Positions 1 through 14,625 of a DNA stretch of 64,000 nucleotides are shown here, in pieces (positions within the stretch are counted from its first letter, which is position 1; each line of letters begins with the position of its first letter). A program made the translations under genes and the position numbers. Below the pieces are notes generated by a model. It did not search any database. It was not told the DNA's origin and saw nothing but the letters and a program-made list of their open reading frames with translations. Source of the DNA: Anseranas semipalmata (Eukaryota; Chordata; Aves; Anseriformes; Anseranatidae); contig VXAA01006530.1 of NCBI GenBank assembly GCA_013399115.1, positions 232,610 to 296,609 of the forward strand. The letters run 5' to 3'.

Positions 1-1346
1 AGCTGCAGATGTTTTGGAGACAGTGACTTCAGGACCTGTACTTGGGCGAGACTTTTTGTGAAGGTTTAAAAATTTCTTCCCATGTGAAGTGGTGACCATG
101 CTTTCTGATGTTATAGCTCACAGAAATCAGTTCAAAGTACTTGTAAAACAGCACATACTTTTTAGAGATACTGACATGAAGTTGTTTGTGCATTCTCTTA
201 TGGAGGTAAGCATTGCATTTTGATTCATGTATTTTGATTCTCATGAAAAAGAGCAAATTCAGGGATAAAGTGAACCATGAATGAAAAGAAGGATTTTTGT
301 GATTTCCTTTCGTTCCATCTGAGAAAACCTAAGCGAAAGAAAGCCATTTAGACTCCTGGGTGGCTTTGACTTGCAGAAGTTATCAATAGGAGGTTGTGAT
401 GGAAAGCTGATTATAGAAGACTTTGTAGCTTTGCTCACAGAATGCGGTGTATGTTACAGGAAGATGAAGATAATTTTCCTGTGAAGATTTTACTCCCATT
501 AATAATACTTTGAATAATGGTGTGATGGCTTCAGGGTTCTCCGAGATGGTATCAGAGGATTTATTATTCCATTGATACCTGTATATTTTACTTTCCACTG
601 TGTGGTGACCCTTTTTCAATTTGTCAGTTCCTTCCTTTTATATATCACTTGTCAGCTGTGAGTCAATAATGTGATATTTATATCAATATATTATCAGAAT
701 TTCTTTTTAGATAATGTATGTATTATCAAAGAAGGTGAGCATTTCACATCATGGTACCGTAAATTTCCACATTACTCATTTGTTTTGATATTAGCAGTTG
801 CTTGGCAATTTACCTATTAAGTTTCTAGCAAAGGTGTATTTATATGGACCTTAGTCTGTTATGGCTCCATCAAAATCCTATCCCCAGCTCAGATACTGTG
901 TAGCTTTGAGCGCTAAATTTGGATGTTTCTGCTAAACTTAGACTATACTGCAGACAGATAGCATTCCTTCTGAATGTGCGCTTGTGCTTAATAATTGATT
1001 AAATCAGTATTAGAGGAGAACCAGGATTTAGTCTTCCTGTTTTAAAAATGGAAAACCTGGCACACCACTAGCAGCACCAGCTGTGGCCATTACCTCCCCG
1101 TAGCAGGGCTCAGAGGGTGCTAATAAGCTTTAATTGCCCTGACCAGGTTCAGCTGGGGCTTCCACCCCCACCCACTGCCCCAGAGCCCTGTGCAAGCCCA
1201 GCCTCGGGCCTCTTGTCCCTGCTACACGTAGCTGTGGTAGATTTGCTGCTCTCCTGCCCTGCTCCCTGGATGGACCTTGGACATGGATGGAGGAAGGCTG
1301 GACCTACACCAGGTGATGTGCATATGTTGGATCTCATCTCCATTTC

Positions 1347-1643
1347 CGTCTCTGGCCCCGTCTCCCTTTGTTCCTGCCTGGCCCCCGGCCCCGTTTCATG
1401 ACTCGCTTCACAGCGACTGCTGAGGGGCCCTGCTCCCGGCGCCCCGCTCTGCCCGCTGCCTTTGGGTGTGGGGCCTGCGCCCGGCCGTGGGGGCCCTGCT
1501 GTGCCGCGCGCCCGGCTCGGCTGCCCCGGGGGGCCCCGCGCCCTTGCTGCTCCCTGGCACCCAGCCTGGGAGGGAAAGCTCGCGCCGAAGAACGGGTCTG
1601 GGGAGGGGGAAGCTGCGGTTTTGTGGCGCTCGTGCAGTTACGG
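1347..1643. promoter_or_regulatory. CpG island in intron 1
   Basis: About 29 CpG dinucleotides fall within roughly 300 bp of G+C-rich sequence (for example gccgcgcgcccggctcgg), in surroundings that are AT-rich and CpG-poor. Arginine- and proline-rich open frames run through it on both strands; that is what such composition gives and is not evidence of a protein. A possible splice donor (cag followed by gtgggc, at 1679-1680) lies just downstream. This could be an alternative or unrelated promoter, an enhancer, or simply a GC-rich patch. No exon of CNKSR2 is recognisable in it. Confidence 0.55.
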
Positions 1644-3627
1644 CTCAAAGGCTTGGAGGTTACAGAATGGTATTTCAGGTGGGCTGTTTAAAGTCATCGC
1701 AACGCCGCAGAAAAGAAGTGAATACAACTGACATCCATGTTTTCTTCACAATGCTGTGATCCATCTAAATGTCAGTCAAAGAGGAAAAGGGCATTTTAGG
1801 TGCTTTCTCCTTTTTAGAAAAGCATTTTTTTTAAACCAACACTTCAAGGATTACCACAGGTTCCTACCAGTGGCAGACCATTCCCTCTGAAGTTTAACTT
1901 TACTGGTCCCTGCGCTGCATGATGTTGCTACTGTCTAATCCTTCTATATCCTTGAAGGAAGGATCTTAGTGGGGGGATTTCTTAAACCTTCTCTCCAAGA
2001 GCCGTGCACTGCAGTGTGCCTTAGCGCCTGCCGTGGTTCTTCTGTCGTGCGATGCAGCTGGGTTGCGCAGTGGTCGCACACCCCGCTGCCTCCGCCACCC
2101 TTTTCTGTTTTGCTTGCTGCACGATGGAGATGCAGAATCTCTCAGAAAAGTTGAGTGGCCTGTGCAGGGAAATTGTAGTATATAAATAAAGCATCTGTGA
2201 GAGATTTTATTTTTAAATCATATTCACAATTCTGCAATGATTGCATCTTCATAGGCATGCAGAGTTCTGAGGTGTTGGTGTATCCGCGGAGACCTTTACT
2301 GCCAATGGGTTAACTGGGCTAGCAGAGAGGCACAGACTCAAAAGTCCAAAGCCTACACGCTCAGCGTGTCCCACACTTCCCCCCTCTACTCGCAGTTTCC
2401 ATGTTCTGTTGCATTTCATGTTACTTCAGAATATTACATGCAAACCTCTGAGAACCAAGAAGGCTCTGTACTTTGTTCTGCAAAATCTCAGCTTAAAAGT
2501 AGGATTCTCTCTGTGCTTGTTAAAAAACCCAAATTTGAAGAGACTGCTGAAAAGCAGGGCCCTTATAGCAAGTTGAACATAGTACTATATGAGTTCGCTG
2601 GAGATCGGCTTGCTCCATATCAAGTATTGATGTGACGCATATGTGTCTCAATATTGAAAGTCAAATTTAAGAACCTTTTAACAGCCGAGATCATTGAAGG
2701 AAATTGGCAGTATGGAGAACCTGTGTGTTACTGCTTTGGTCCGTCTGTCTCCTTGGTCCCTCTTGGTTCTGTCATCAGGACAGAGGATTACAAAATAAGC
2801 TCAGCATAGATGTGGGCACTTCTTGACTCAGTTTCAGACTCTCCTCTTTTTCCTCTATCTTTTCACGTGCAAACCTTGAAAGTACCTATCTTGTGCTTGG
2901 CCAAGAAGGTTCCCAGCTTCCCTCTTCCCCCTTTTCCTTCAGTCTGTTGGTCTGATAGCACGTTCTCTGCTATCCACTAGTTCAGAAATATCACTGAACC
3001 ACTAATTCAGAAATTAAGTTGTATAGCTTAATCCTGAAATTACTTCAGAGATATAAAGATACATGCAGGCCCAGAATAATTGGTGTATTGGAGTATATGT
3101 TACCCTGAATTAAGTGCTATGGCAGGAGATGACAGGTCACAGATGAGCTGTTATTAGATTTTCCTGCTGCAGTCATTTGATCTACTCGTTTTTCACCTGC
3201 TAACAATAGAGTTGCATTTTGATAACAAGTTTAATTTATCTGCTAATGATTCATTTCAGTGCTTGGATATCTACATCCATTTAGGAAGCTGGCCTGTACA
3301 TGGTGCAGAAAAAAAATGAAAAAAGACCATGATTGAGTTTAAGTGCAGTATTCATCACAACTATTTTACAAGTAATTGCCTAATTTGAGCATTATATGCT
3401 CCTCTGTTAAACTGTATTTTACATAACATCATTTGTCTTCTGTCTGCTGAGTTGAAAATATCATGTAAAATAAGTCATCACTAGAGGAGATCAGAGAGCT
3501 ATCCTTTACAGAGAATGTGTCTGGAGCACTGTCTGAAATGGAAGCAGACAATTTATGTGATAAATTGCTAGGTGACAATAAGAAAATGATACAAGCTGTT
3601 ATACTAAAATAATTCTAAAAAAATTAC

Positions 3628-3660
3628 CTGAAAACAAACCAAAACAAACCCCACAAAACC
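3628..3660 (+). repeat. A/C-rich low-complexity tract
   Basis: The tract alternates short A runs with single or multiple C (aaacaaaccaaaacaaacc type). Similar tracts recur in the window, for example near 43865 and 62925. It is low complexity and not coding. Confidence 0.7.
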
Positions 3661-6600
3661 ACTGCATAACTTCAAATGTGAGATAACTGATACATAACCT
3701 TTTATTGAAATCAGCCCTAGTATGAGAGGGATAGAAGATTGCAAACGATATATAAATCTTTAAAAGGGATTCCCATGTGATTGTGGTGTACTGGAGAAAT
3801 AAATTTGATTTCCTTGCTAGGCAAGTTTGGTAGAAACTGCAGCTAAGAGTTGCAGGAATAAATATGATACATTAGGTAGAATCAATATGGATTTTATAAA
3901 TGGACTCACGCCTCCTGAATCTATCGGAGTTCTCTGCGGGAGGCAGTGGGCATGCAGATGCAGGCATCTTCAAACTAGCCGATCGTATTGCATGCAAATT
4001 TTCAGACAGCCTCTGTCAAGACTTTAGAAGATATCGATATATTGGGGATGGGGTGAGGAGATTCTTTTGTGGAAGGGTACTCATTAAAAATAGGAAATGA
4101 AGGCTAGGAATAAATGATGAGGTTTCAGGATTATGGTCTATAACCAGCGTGGTTCCCTGAGGTTTGGGGTACGCTTATATCTATTGGTGGCCACCTAGAG
4201 AGACTGAGACTACTGGCCTAAGACAGACTTCTGAGTTTGATGTAATAGGTAAATCTTCCCTTCTTAGCATGGTAAGAATCTTTTGATAATTTTTACAGAA
4301 GTTCAATTGCAGCTGAATGCTGTTAGAATTTCCTTTCACAAAGAAAATGGCATAATTTTGATTCCCTGCTTCACGAGAAATGCAAAAGGAGACTTTCCTT
4401 TGAAAGCAGAAACTGAAATTTTACTTTTGTTTTTCCCGTCTTTTACTGTTTCCAGGTGGAGGAGTTGTGAACCTTATGTAACACCCTATTAAAACTGTAC
4501 TCCTCGAGGTATACACGTTTGAGAATTTTAATGTGCAACTTGTCGTCTTGCTTTTGATAGGTGGAAAATGTGTGTGCTGATGGAAATTGCTCGGAGTGTA
4601 TGGGCAGATTTATACAACACTGCCCATGCTGGAGCTGACAATGCTGGCAACCCTTGTGCTGTTGCAGTGGTTGTGCTGATTGGGCATTAAAGATATTTAA
4701 AATGAAAATCTGTTTGCTTCTTGTATATTTTCTAAGATCTCCGATTCGGTTTGCTGTTAGTGGGTTGTTGCATGCAGCCTATGAATGCCTTTGGTAGGTT
4801 TTAGAAAGAAATGAAAGAATGCAGGATGTGTTTAGTAAAAGTGCCTCTTCCCATATCTGACAGGAGATTGCTATAAAGACAGTATTTTGGATGAATCAAT
4901 CTGATGTGGCTGCCATAAAAACAGATGAGCATTAATGAACATTCCCTTTTTGTACAGCAGAATGTCTTTGCTGCATAATGGTCTCTACCCGTAGTGCTTT
5001 GCAGTCTTCTCAACGTTATAGTCCTTTGTTTTGCTCCTTCCAAAATTCCTCTAGGCATTCTTTCTTAATGTTACAGCTCTAAATACCTGCTATTAAATTA
5101 ATTCATCATGTGCAGGGAGAAAAACCCAAGCAACCAAAGTTAAATAATCCAGTAGCCAAATTAGCAAGTGTTTGTATGGCGATTGCTTTTTAATGTGTAA
5201 GACCTGCTGATTTCTACTAAATTTTGAAATCGCCTTTTCATAGCTTCTAATGTTTATTGTCATAAAAGAAGCATTTTTCATCTAATTATTAACCTGAGCA
5301 CTCGGTTACTTCCCCCAGTTCTTGTTCTTTACACTTTGAAAACTGATATGCTTTTCCTTGTCTGACAGAATTGCATGCTTGAGCAAATGGTTTTGCACTT
5401 ACACACCTCCTTTTGTTAATGCATTTGTGGTGTTTATAGTCTTGATTGTTGTGCACAAAGTTTCACAGGCTTGGAAAAGTGTATTAAGGTTAACTAAAGC
5501 AGGAGGCAATAGCAGGTACTTGTGCGTATATAACAAACATTGCAAGTTTGTGATGTGGTAACTTTGTTACATTTAACTATTTTATCAGATTGCCAATGCT
5601 CAATTTTCATGTCACATTATATTAATGCAGTGTAAAAATGCCCGGTTAACCCAGAATTTATGCTAGCAGCTTAGACTAGTAGTTGCATATATGCTAAATT
5701 CAGTGGCAGTGAATTGCATATCTCCTAAGGCACTTCAAACTTGACAAAGCAAGGGATAATTCTTATGAAAGCTTGTGTGAGCAGATGTAGCCAGAAAAGA
5801 GAACTGTCCCTATGGGATACCTCACTTGTTATATACAACTCCATTTTATTATTTTCTTGTGTATAGGTCTGTCATAAAGAAAAACCTGTTGATCAGGAAC
5901 ACTTGAGATTCTGTTATCACATCCTCAGTGCTACTATTTTGCCTTTTCTTTTTTTTTCCCTGAAAGAAGCTTCTCAGATGTAAAACCAGCAGTTTCTAAT
6001 CAACCTTGAATTGAAATCAGAATTACAGTGAGTTGAGCAGAAAATGAGAGCACCCCCAAAACGCTCATGTAAACGTTGTGAAGTTTTCTCTGTGAAAAAT
6101 CCTGGCTGAGCACTGCACAAAACACCTAGAAGCAGTCAATGTAATTTTTCTGAGTGATGCTGTGATAAAGTTGTTCTACTGATCTGATTTTTGAATTTAA
6201 AGGTTTTGTTTGTCAAAAAGAGAATTAAATTTTGCAGGATTTCAGAAGGATTAATTAGGCAACGTGATTCTGTGACAGTCTGTGCTGTCAGGGGATGGGG
6301 GAGTAAGGCGTTTCTCTCTGTTTGGGCTGCTCTGGATGCCAGCATTGTCTAGGGAAAGTGGTACTAGAATAAGCTAACCAAATGTGGACATGTGGGCTTG
6401 TAGGCTTTGGGTTTCAAGAAAATTCAATATGGAATTCTAGGCTTTTAAAATAAAAAGAGAAAATATAAAATAATGAAGAAAATCAGCTTTTAGACTGTAC
6501 TGCAAGTTATTTATATTTGTGGTACTATCTAAGAACCATGGTCTCGCTTAGCAGTAATAAAGCTTGTCATTGAGGAAACTTTGACAGATTGCAGTAGAAA

Positions 6601-8962
6601 AGGAGAAATTACCACATCTTTGACTAACTTTAGTATGAGTAAGTTAAAATATTGAAAATATATCTCCCACTTCACTTGAGCTTTGTATTTCCTTTCCTCA
6701 CAGCCCCATGGTATTGCTGTCTGAAGTCTTCTCTCGGTCACTAGAGTACTCAGGTTCTTCCCTTTTCCACTTTTTTCCCCTTACTGATGACTTTCCACAC
6801 AGTAGCAGTAATCTGTTAATAGTTCCCAGGTGGCACAACCTGTTATATTACTACATTTCATTCAATTTCTTGCGGTCTGGTTCTCGGTCATGCCGTTCTT
6901 TTCAGACAATATTTCACTCTTCGTTGACACAGCCTTTTAAGTTTATTGTTAATCTGTTTCATGAGCACGCTCTGACTGCTACGAGTAGGAAAATGAAAGG
7001 GAGCGGTTTGGATGGCGTGTGATAGAAGCCACTGTAAAAAGCCAGCAGCAAGGAAAGGAAGAAGAGAAAACACGCCATGAGACTCGGGAGGTCACGTGGT
7101 GGAGGAGTTGTAAAGAGTTTGGAGGTGGATTCCCAGAGAGACTCGACGTTTTGCAAGAGAGGGAAGGCAGAGTGCTCAAGATCAAAAAGGACAGAGTAAT
7201 TAAACGATAATGAGAGTAAGAGTGAAAGAAAAGGTGTTTGTGTGTGCGAGAGCTGACTAGACTCTACAAAATGGAACTGGAACTGGGAGATGCAGGTATG
7301 TTCAAGGTACAGCAGCAAACCCAGCAGCATCCAAATACAATTGGATTAGAAAGGTCTGAGCAGCCCTTGCTCGTCACATTTTTACTATTTGATGTCTGTG
7401 AGGTGAGCAGGGTGAAATCTTGTAAGTCTTCCTGGGAGATGAACATGGAATGAATGTCTTTCAGCTGAGGTGTGATGCTCTTAAACACATTAGTGATATT
7501 TTACATCAGCGGTTATGTTCTGGCTTGCACTTCTGAAGAGATTTAGTTTGCACTATAAGTGGGTGTAGCAATTTGGGGGGGAAGCTGTTTCATCAAGGTG
7601 CATTGTTCAGAAGGAATTATTACTGAAGAAAAAGCTTATATCCATTCTGCTTACTGAGATGAGATAGGAGTAGAGATTGCTCACAGCGCAGTCCGTGTTG
7701 GTTTCTAGTTATGGAAACAATGGTAACGTGCTCCAGGTATTTCTGAGAGGTCATAGTTCTGCTTCCTTCCGAAATTTCTCAAAGATTTTTTGCTGTAATT
7801 GGAAGTTGACTCTTCTGTTGACCCATCTGGTGATCAGAGGTTGAGACCATGAGTCCTGCAGATTCTCTGTGGTAAAAGAACTGGTTGTAGGAGAATTATG
7901 AGGACTGTTTGGGTTAAATTAATTGGAAACCAAGGACTGAGAACATTGTTATGGTAGGGTACAATTATATTTGGGAGAAATAGAATGGAATTTATTCTTG
8001 TTTTATTAACAAGTTAATAAAGCTTTTGAAAGGGATGAATTTTGACATAGCAAAGCATGCTGTTTTGGGGGGAAGAAAACAAGAATGTCACAAACTTGCA
8101 GAGTGGAATTAAAGTTGTTTAGAAGGGAATACAGTGGACTGCAAAAGGAGGCGGGCTGCAAATTGTAATGTCTGCATCATTACTGTGCTCTCAGCAGCCA
8201 CTCAGCTGCACGTTACTGGGAACGGTGATAGAAATTGCAGGTTAGGAAATTGGAGTTAGAGCTGACATTGCAGGGTGAGAGTAAAACGAACGGGAGAAGG
8301 GGGGTCTGAAAACAAAGGTACTGAGAGTAAGAAATGGGAGCACAGATAACTAAAACAAGACAGGGTTGTTAAGACAGCATTTGCAAAATGAACAAGAGAT
8401 GTGTGGGAAAACAAGTGGAGTTAAAGAGCAAGTGACAGAATGTGTGAATATGTAATGCACAATCATTTGAGTTTTTTGGCATGAAGAATGTGATAAAGAT
8501 GTGGTAGACCAAGTGGATGTAATTTTCCATGTCTCATTCGCAACACTTGCTTGAATTTATTTTGATTATGAACACTTGTGAACTAATATGTGTTAGAGGA
8601 GAATGTAGCTTGAACAGTGCTTATTGCAAATATTTACCAATTTTCAAAAAACAAAGGGCAAAGTGTATGTTACAAATTTTCCTTTGCTCTCTGAGATGAC
8701 GAAGATTTCGGTGGCTGATTAGGTAGTCTGTGTGCTCCCTTTCACTTCTGGTTAGAGAAGATTCTAATTTTTCCCAGTTAATTAGGCACTTGCATGAAAA
8801 CTGTGAAGAGGCATGGTGCCTATTTCTAGTTCTCCCACTGCTCTTCAGTGTGATTTCATGAAAATTGCTTTACATCTCTTTGGTTCAGTTTTCCAATCTG
8901 TGAAATAGGGGATTATAATGAGCTGTGAGCTTTGCTAACACAAAAAGTGCTACATAAGGAGC

Positions 8963-9009
8963 ATTATTAATAATAATAAACCATATTGTATGTATAATAA
9001 TAATAATAC
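8963..9009 (+). repeat. Interrupted (AAT)n microsatellite
   Basis: Two AAT/TAA triplet runs, each about 15 bp, flank a short nonrepeat core at about 8980-8994. Confidence 0.75.
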
Positions 9010-12000
9010 ATATTTTGGGTTTATAAATCTGTGCTTTTTGAGGATTGGTATGCTGAGAAGCCAGAGCTAACCTTGGAGCATCTCTCCAAAAGAAAGTAGG
9101 CTGCAAATTTAGCAGCTCTGCACGAGGCACCGGTGGTGCAGGTTCCCCATCGGTTTAAGCTGATCCAACACTGTGCTGTCACAGGTAGCAGCGGTCTCGT
9201 CGTTATCCTGGCAATATGCTGCCCTGCAAGGGGGTGAAAAAGAAATATTTCCGTTCCCATCAGTGAGCTGTTAAAGCTCACGGCACAGCCTCACAGCTGC
9301 GAGTGCGGATGCAAGAGATGGGCATCAGCCTGCAGGCCAGGGCTGGAGCCCAGAGCCACCTCTCGGGGAAGGTGACCGTAACGCTGGAGGCACCTTCCAG
9401 TTGAGGAACTTTTTTTTCCTTCCCTCTTCAGGTGAATTTGAACCCTCCTGTTGCTTTTTGTCTGTTGGACAGGCCTCAAAGAAGAGAGTTGTCACTTCGG
9501 CTAGGTTTAGAGAGATTAACAAAAGAGCTGCCCATTATCGATGCTTCTGCCTGTCACTGACTTGTCAGAAGCTTTGTCAGAACTATCTTGAAGAAATTAT
9601 GAAGTATTGGGAATACTTTGATTAATATTAGACATTGAATAGAAACAGTTTTCTGAGAACCTAGATATTTAGGTTGCTGGAAGTTCCCATCACGTATACA
9701 TATTCATTGTAAGCTTCAACATGAGAAATGAGATCATTAATAACAGGTGAGTGCTGAATTCTGGCCCTACCCTGCATAGCTTGGTTCATCTTCATGCATT
9801 TTTTTTAACTAAAATTCTAATATTCTCTCTAAAATTCATATATTCGCAAACAGAATTGTACTTCAGTCTGAAAAACTCCCCATGGCATGCTTAGATGTCT
9901 CCATGCAGTAGCAACTGATGGTTTAGAGTAGCTTTGGAACATGTGCCTGACCACAGAAGCCAATGTTAAATCCCCCCAGCTCAAGCAAACTCGGAGAAAA
10001 TCAAGGGAGCAGGAGGTATCACCTTCCTGCTCTCATCTCTGCGCTTGGTCCTTGGGAATGGGTTTGCCTCTCCCCATCTGGTACAGCTCCCCAGTGCGGT
10101 CTCACACAGATCATTCTCTGACATTGAGACAAAATCATCTTTTTTAAGTGTAAGAGTAGTTCCATTGACTGTCTTTTCTGTTTGTTCTTTTTCCTTCATA
10201 AGCAATGGCTGAATTCAGCTCTTTGGGTTAAAAATGAATAGCACGAGAACATGGCATATGGCTGTTTGCCTAAGAAACTCTGGCTTGTGTTTACTGAAAG
10301 AAATTGCAATGTGTTGGCATTCGTTGTAATTCAGCTTAACTGGGAGCCTGCCAGAATCAAATCAGAATGTGTTCACAGTATATCCAAAATACAGCATAAG
10401 TGCCAAGTTTGTAGTAGCAAGTATAACAACCTGTTTCAGAATGAAACATGAAAATTTCCCAATATGCCAAATAAACTCATTACATGTTGCTTTTGGTCTA
10501 CTTATTGCACCCTTTTATTTTAATAAATTATTTGACTAGAAGTTAAGTGATGCAGTGATAGTCCTCAGGTGATCACTTCAACAGAACTGAGAAATTTATT
10601 GGGGATTTATAGCTGGAAAGGGGACAAGTTAAGTCACTTTTTCCTCTGATAGGCTACGACATTGGATTGTTTGTTCCAATGTGTGGTTGACCTCTTCAGT
10701 GGGTCCACCCGATCTAAAGGAGCTATTGAATGTGTACCAGTATTGCAGGATGTCTTTTGTGCCAGCACGTCAAATATATGTTCTGTCTTTGAGCAGCATG
10801 AGTGACGGTTCATACCTCGTGTCATCTGGATACCTGCGTGTCACAGGCAACCAGAAGTGGAGCTGCTTTTTGTGCTAGCAACATCCACGTGGCGTGTCCA
10901 GTCCTCATCTAAATCCTCATTGGTGTATAGCTCGGTATGCTTTGTGTCTCAGCTTATACATGAAACGCAGGTGACCTTGAGGAGAGGAAATTTACTGGTG
11001 CTATAAAGCTGAAGTTAGAAGATTGTGTGTGTATGCATTTTTGGTGGCAGTAACCACTGGTATTCATAAAAAGGATGCCTTCCTGGCTCTGGAAGGAGAG
11101 GTGGGTGGAGATAATCACCTCCTTTTGGAAAGTCTAAATGTGCTTAATAATAAAACAGAAGAGAACGTTCATTTAAGTACCATCAGTTATACCGATCTCT
11201 GAGGATTTTTCCTTCAGTCAGTGAGAAGGAAGCTTCATTTTCACCTTTGTATTTTCCCATGTGTAGAGCCACGTCTCTTTAGCTTCAGTGCAGGCTCGGT
11301 GCACATACATCCTGACCTTGGAAAGAGAGACTTGTCTGGGGAAAATGCGAATAGTCATTTCTTAAAGCTCTGTGTCTCGCACTCATTTCCCTTGGTAGAG
11401 CTTTGAAAAGTGCTTTGACAAACCCCTTCTGCTCCTCTTGGCTCCTCACGCCATAGTTCAGAACTGGCTCAACCCCTCACTCAGTCTGGAGGAATTTTTT
11501 CTCGTCTCCTTGTGATCAGTATCTTCACTTTGTTGAAGGCCACCAGTATTCTAGTCTTATCTTTCCCGTCTCCTAATTTTTTCTTAGTCAACTGAAAAAC
11601 TGAGAAATTTTGTGTAGTGTGTACTTCCGTTTCTGAAACCAACAGCCTGCCGGTACTTAAAGGAATATGGTCTGCAAGCAGGCATTGTTTAGGTCTGTCA
11701 CTGTCTGTCCTAGAATGGAGAAGACTTCAAGACTGGTGCAATTGTAAGCAATGGAAAATGTAATTATGCTACCCAAACCCATCTTTACTAAGGAAATTAG
11801 GACACATATGCCAGTAAGTATCATGGGAAAACTTGATTCCCGCAGATGATTTTGCAAGATGGAGGAGGATTTAAGTGAGGTATACATTCTCTGTGTGATG
11901 TCCTTCCACAGAGACGTGAATTTCGATCCATGAAATTGAATGGGACAATCTACAAACCTTTGGTCATCACAGGCTCAGTCACGCACTGTTCAGTGCACTC

Positions 12001-14584
12001 TGGCTCTGCTCCAGCAATGCACTTAAGTTTAATTTGAATCATGTGAATATTCCTGGGCAAATCAATTGGAGGATTAGCAATATATATGGAAGTGAGGCAG
12101 GCACTTAAGTTCTTAGCTGGATCAAGGCCAGACTCGCACAAATAATCTCTGAAGTGCTTTCTCTATTAAATAATGAGTGGTAACAAGAAGAGGGCCCTCC
12201 CAGATAAGGCCAGAATTCAAAAAAATTTGTTTTTCAAATAGCTGTGTGTGCCTAGTGATGCTGGGGGATCTTCTGTGGGAATGTTGGCACTACAATTTCC
12301 ACAGACCTCAAATATCCATCAAACTAAACCTGAGTCTAGTTAATTAGATTTATATTTTAAAAGCAAATGTGCTTAATTTGTCAAGTTGCATAGTCTAACT
12401 GCTGTTTCAGTTATGAAATTGAACATGGGTTGCATCTTAAGATTTCCTGTAATTGTCAAGGATTTAAATGATTTCTTAGGGCAACATATCAAAATTAACT
12501 TCCTACCATCTTACACTTCTGTTGACCTCGTCTTCAGTTTCCTTCTCTTTTCCTGGATATATTTATATAAAAGGCCCACCAGTCCCAGCAGAGTTTGGAC
12601 TAAAACCATCTGTGCCTGTTGGAAAAGGACTCATTTCTTGCACTCTGTATTGGTAACACGTTTTCAGAAATGTGCTGTCATAACTTGTAGCACTTTTGTA
12701 CATCACAATCCTCTTTCCTCTCAGAAGCTTGCAGGGGGGCAGTGGGTCGAACAGCGCTCTTTGTGGCTGTCCAGGTTTAAATGGTTGCTCCAGCCGCTTG
12801 CTTCTGCCTCCCTGCTGCCGGTGCCCCTGCAGCTCTTCCTTGCCCTGTCTCCTGCTCAGGCTGTCTCTGGACTGTGTCTGCACTGTAGGCTGGGTTGGAG
12901 CACATTCACCTGCCAAACAATAACCTTTTCTGCTTTTATTTTTCCTGGGCTATTGTTCAGATGGAGCAGTTCCCCGGTTCAGCTCAACATGCAGCCACAA
13001 AGACATTTGGAGGTAGCAGCAAGTGGTGAGAGGCAAAGAGCAGAAAACAACGCCTTTAGCCGCTGAATGTTCAAACCAGAGTTCTTTCACATGCTGTTGA
13101 CAAAAAAGGAGGAAAAAAAGAGAAAAGGTTGAGCTCCCCTTCACCATTTGTACGCTTCACCTTTAGTTTGCTGAAGCAGGCTGTCTGATTCACTGGGCTG
13201 CCATAAAATCAGTAATGCAGTGCGGGAGAGGGGGGCGGGAGGAAAAGTTTCCTCTCTTGGCAGCAGCATGGTCTGAAGTTGGCCTAAGTCCATTATGGCA
13301 CTGCACCTTTAGTGACACTTTTATATCTGAAAAGATGAGAAATGTATAATCTTTAGAAGTATAGTTGTCACATCAGATACTTGAAAAGTAAGAGCTGCTG
13401 GGAGGTAGCGAATGAGGTGGTGGCTGAGCAGTAAGGTAGGCATAAAGTGCAAGTATTGGACAAGAACAGGGAGAAACAAGGACTGAACGTAGCACAAAGC
13501 TACCTCGGCTGATCAGGCCTGGGATTTCTGGTGGAACAGGGACCTTGTTCAGCAAGATTATCACCATGCGTACTTAGAGAAAAATGAAAATAGTTTGTTT
13601 AGTATATGGGTTTAGTGTATTCTTTGTTTTAGAATGTCTTATTAAATTATGAGTCGCTATTAGTACAGTGTTAGCATAAAGTTTAGAGAAAAGACTGTTT
13701 CTGCAGTGCAGGAATATTCCAAGAAAACGTGAAAGCAAATTGCATTAACTTTAGCATTCCTAGTAAAAATAATCATATAGCTAGTCCCCATCTCATTTAT
13801 TTGGTTCCTTATAGTTGTATTGGAAAGGGAGATAGTACCTAACATTGTTATCTTCTCACTTAACTAATCGTGGTTTTTTTTTCAAAGCAGGAGCAATCAG
13901 AACAGCAGTAAGCCTTTCTGACCCTTAGAAGTGCAGTCACTTAGTGAAACACAACTGAGAGGACTTGTGCAATAATACAGACCCTGAAGCCCTCTAGAGG
14001 AAATACTTTTTTTTTTTTTTCCCCTGTCTCTGAAAATGACTAAAGTAAGTCAAGGACATTTAATTTTTGTAACTCATTTTTAATGTGATTACAGGTACGT
14101 GGTTTGATTTTTAAGTTTGGATTTGCAAACTGATAGTAGTGAGCAAATAGCATCACTAGATGTGCCTTAAAGGACATCATAAATTGAATTTTCCTGGTCC
14201 CAATTATATATTTTTAGGGAGAAGAAACACTGAATAGTACTGTCAATTAATCTACATTATCAAGTTAGTTATAAAGCTATGTTCTCAAATGTAGTTTATC
14301 TGACTAAAGGACAGCCAAGGAAAAAAGCAGATTCAGTCATATACAGGTACTGTGTTTGAGATCAAAATGGCGTTGTCTTCTAGTTTCTGAAACTTTTTAA
14401 ATTCTTTTTTACAGAGACTGTGAAATAGGGGGATGTGATCGTACAGATGTCTTATCTAGAAAGTTGATATCTTTAAAGCATTTAAAAGCAAGGATCATAT
14501 CTTGCATGTAAAACAGAATAATTGTATGCATTTTTAAACTGAAAATTGCCAATACTTTGTTTCAGTGAAATTATGTACTTAGCA

Positions 14585-14625
14585 TTTCTAAAAGCTAAAA
14601 ATTTGATTTCTAAAAGCTAAAAATT
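14585..14625 (+). repeat. 22-bp tandem duplication
   Basis: The word tttctaaaagctaaaaatt occurs at 14585 and again at 14607, giving a period of 22 bp. A T-run follows directly. It is a small replication-slippage type duplication. Confidence 0.85.

Noticed and set aside
1334..1691. Arginine- and proline-rich open frames on both strands in the CpG island
   Set aside because: Open frames in several phases at once reflect high G+C (few stop codons). No domain, start context or splice structure supports a protein.
6959..7330. 123-codon minus-strand frame rich in F, L and S
   Set aside because: It is the complement of a purine-rich intronic stretch, which gives low-complexity hydrophobic translation. 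No gene evidence.
12563..12916. 117-codon minus-strand frame
   Set aside because: Antisense to the 226-codon frame, with no recognisable similarity. Only the composition explains it.
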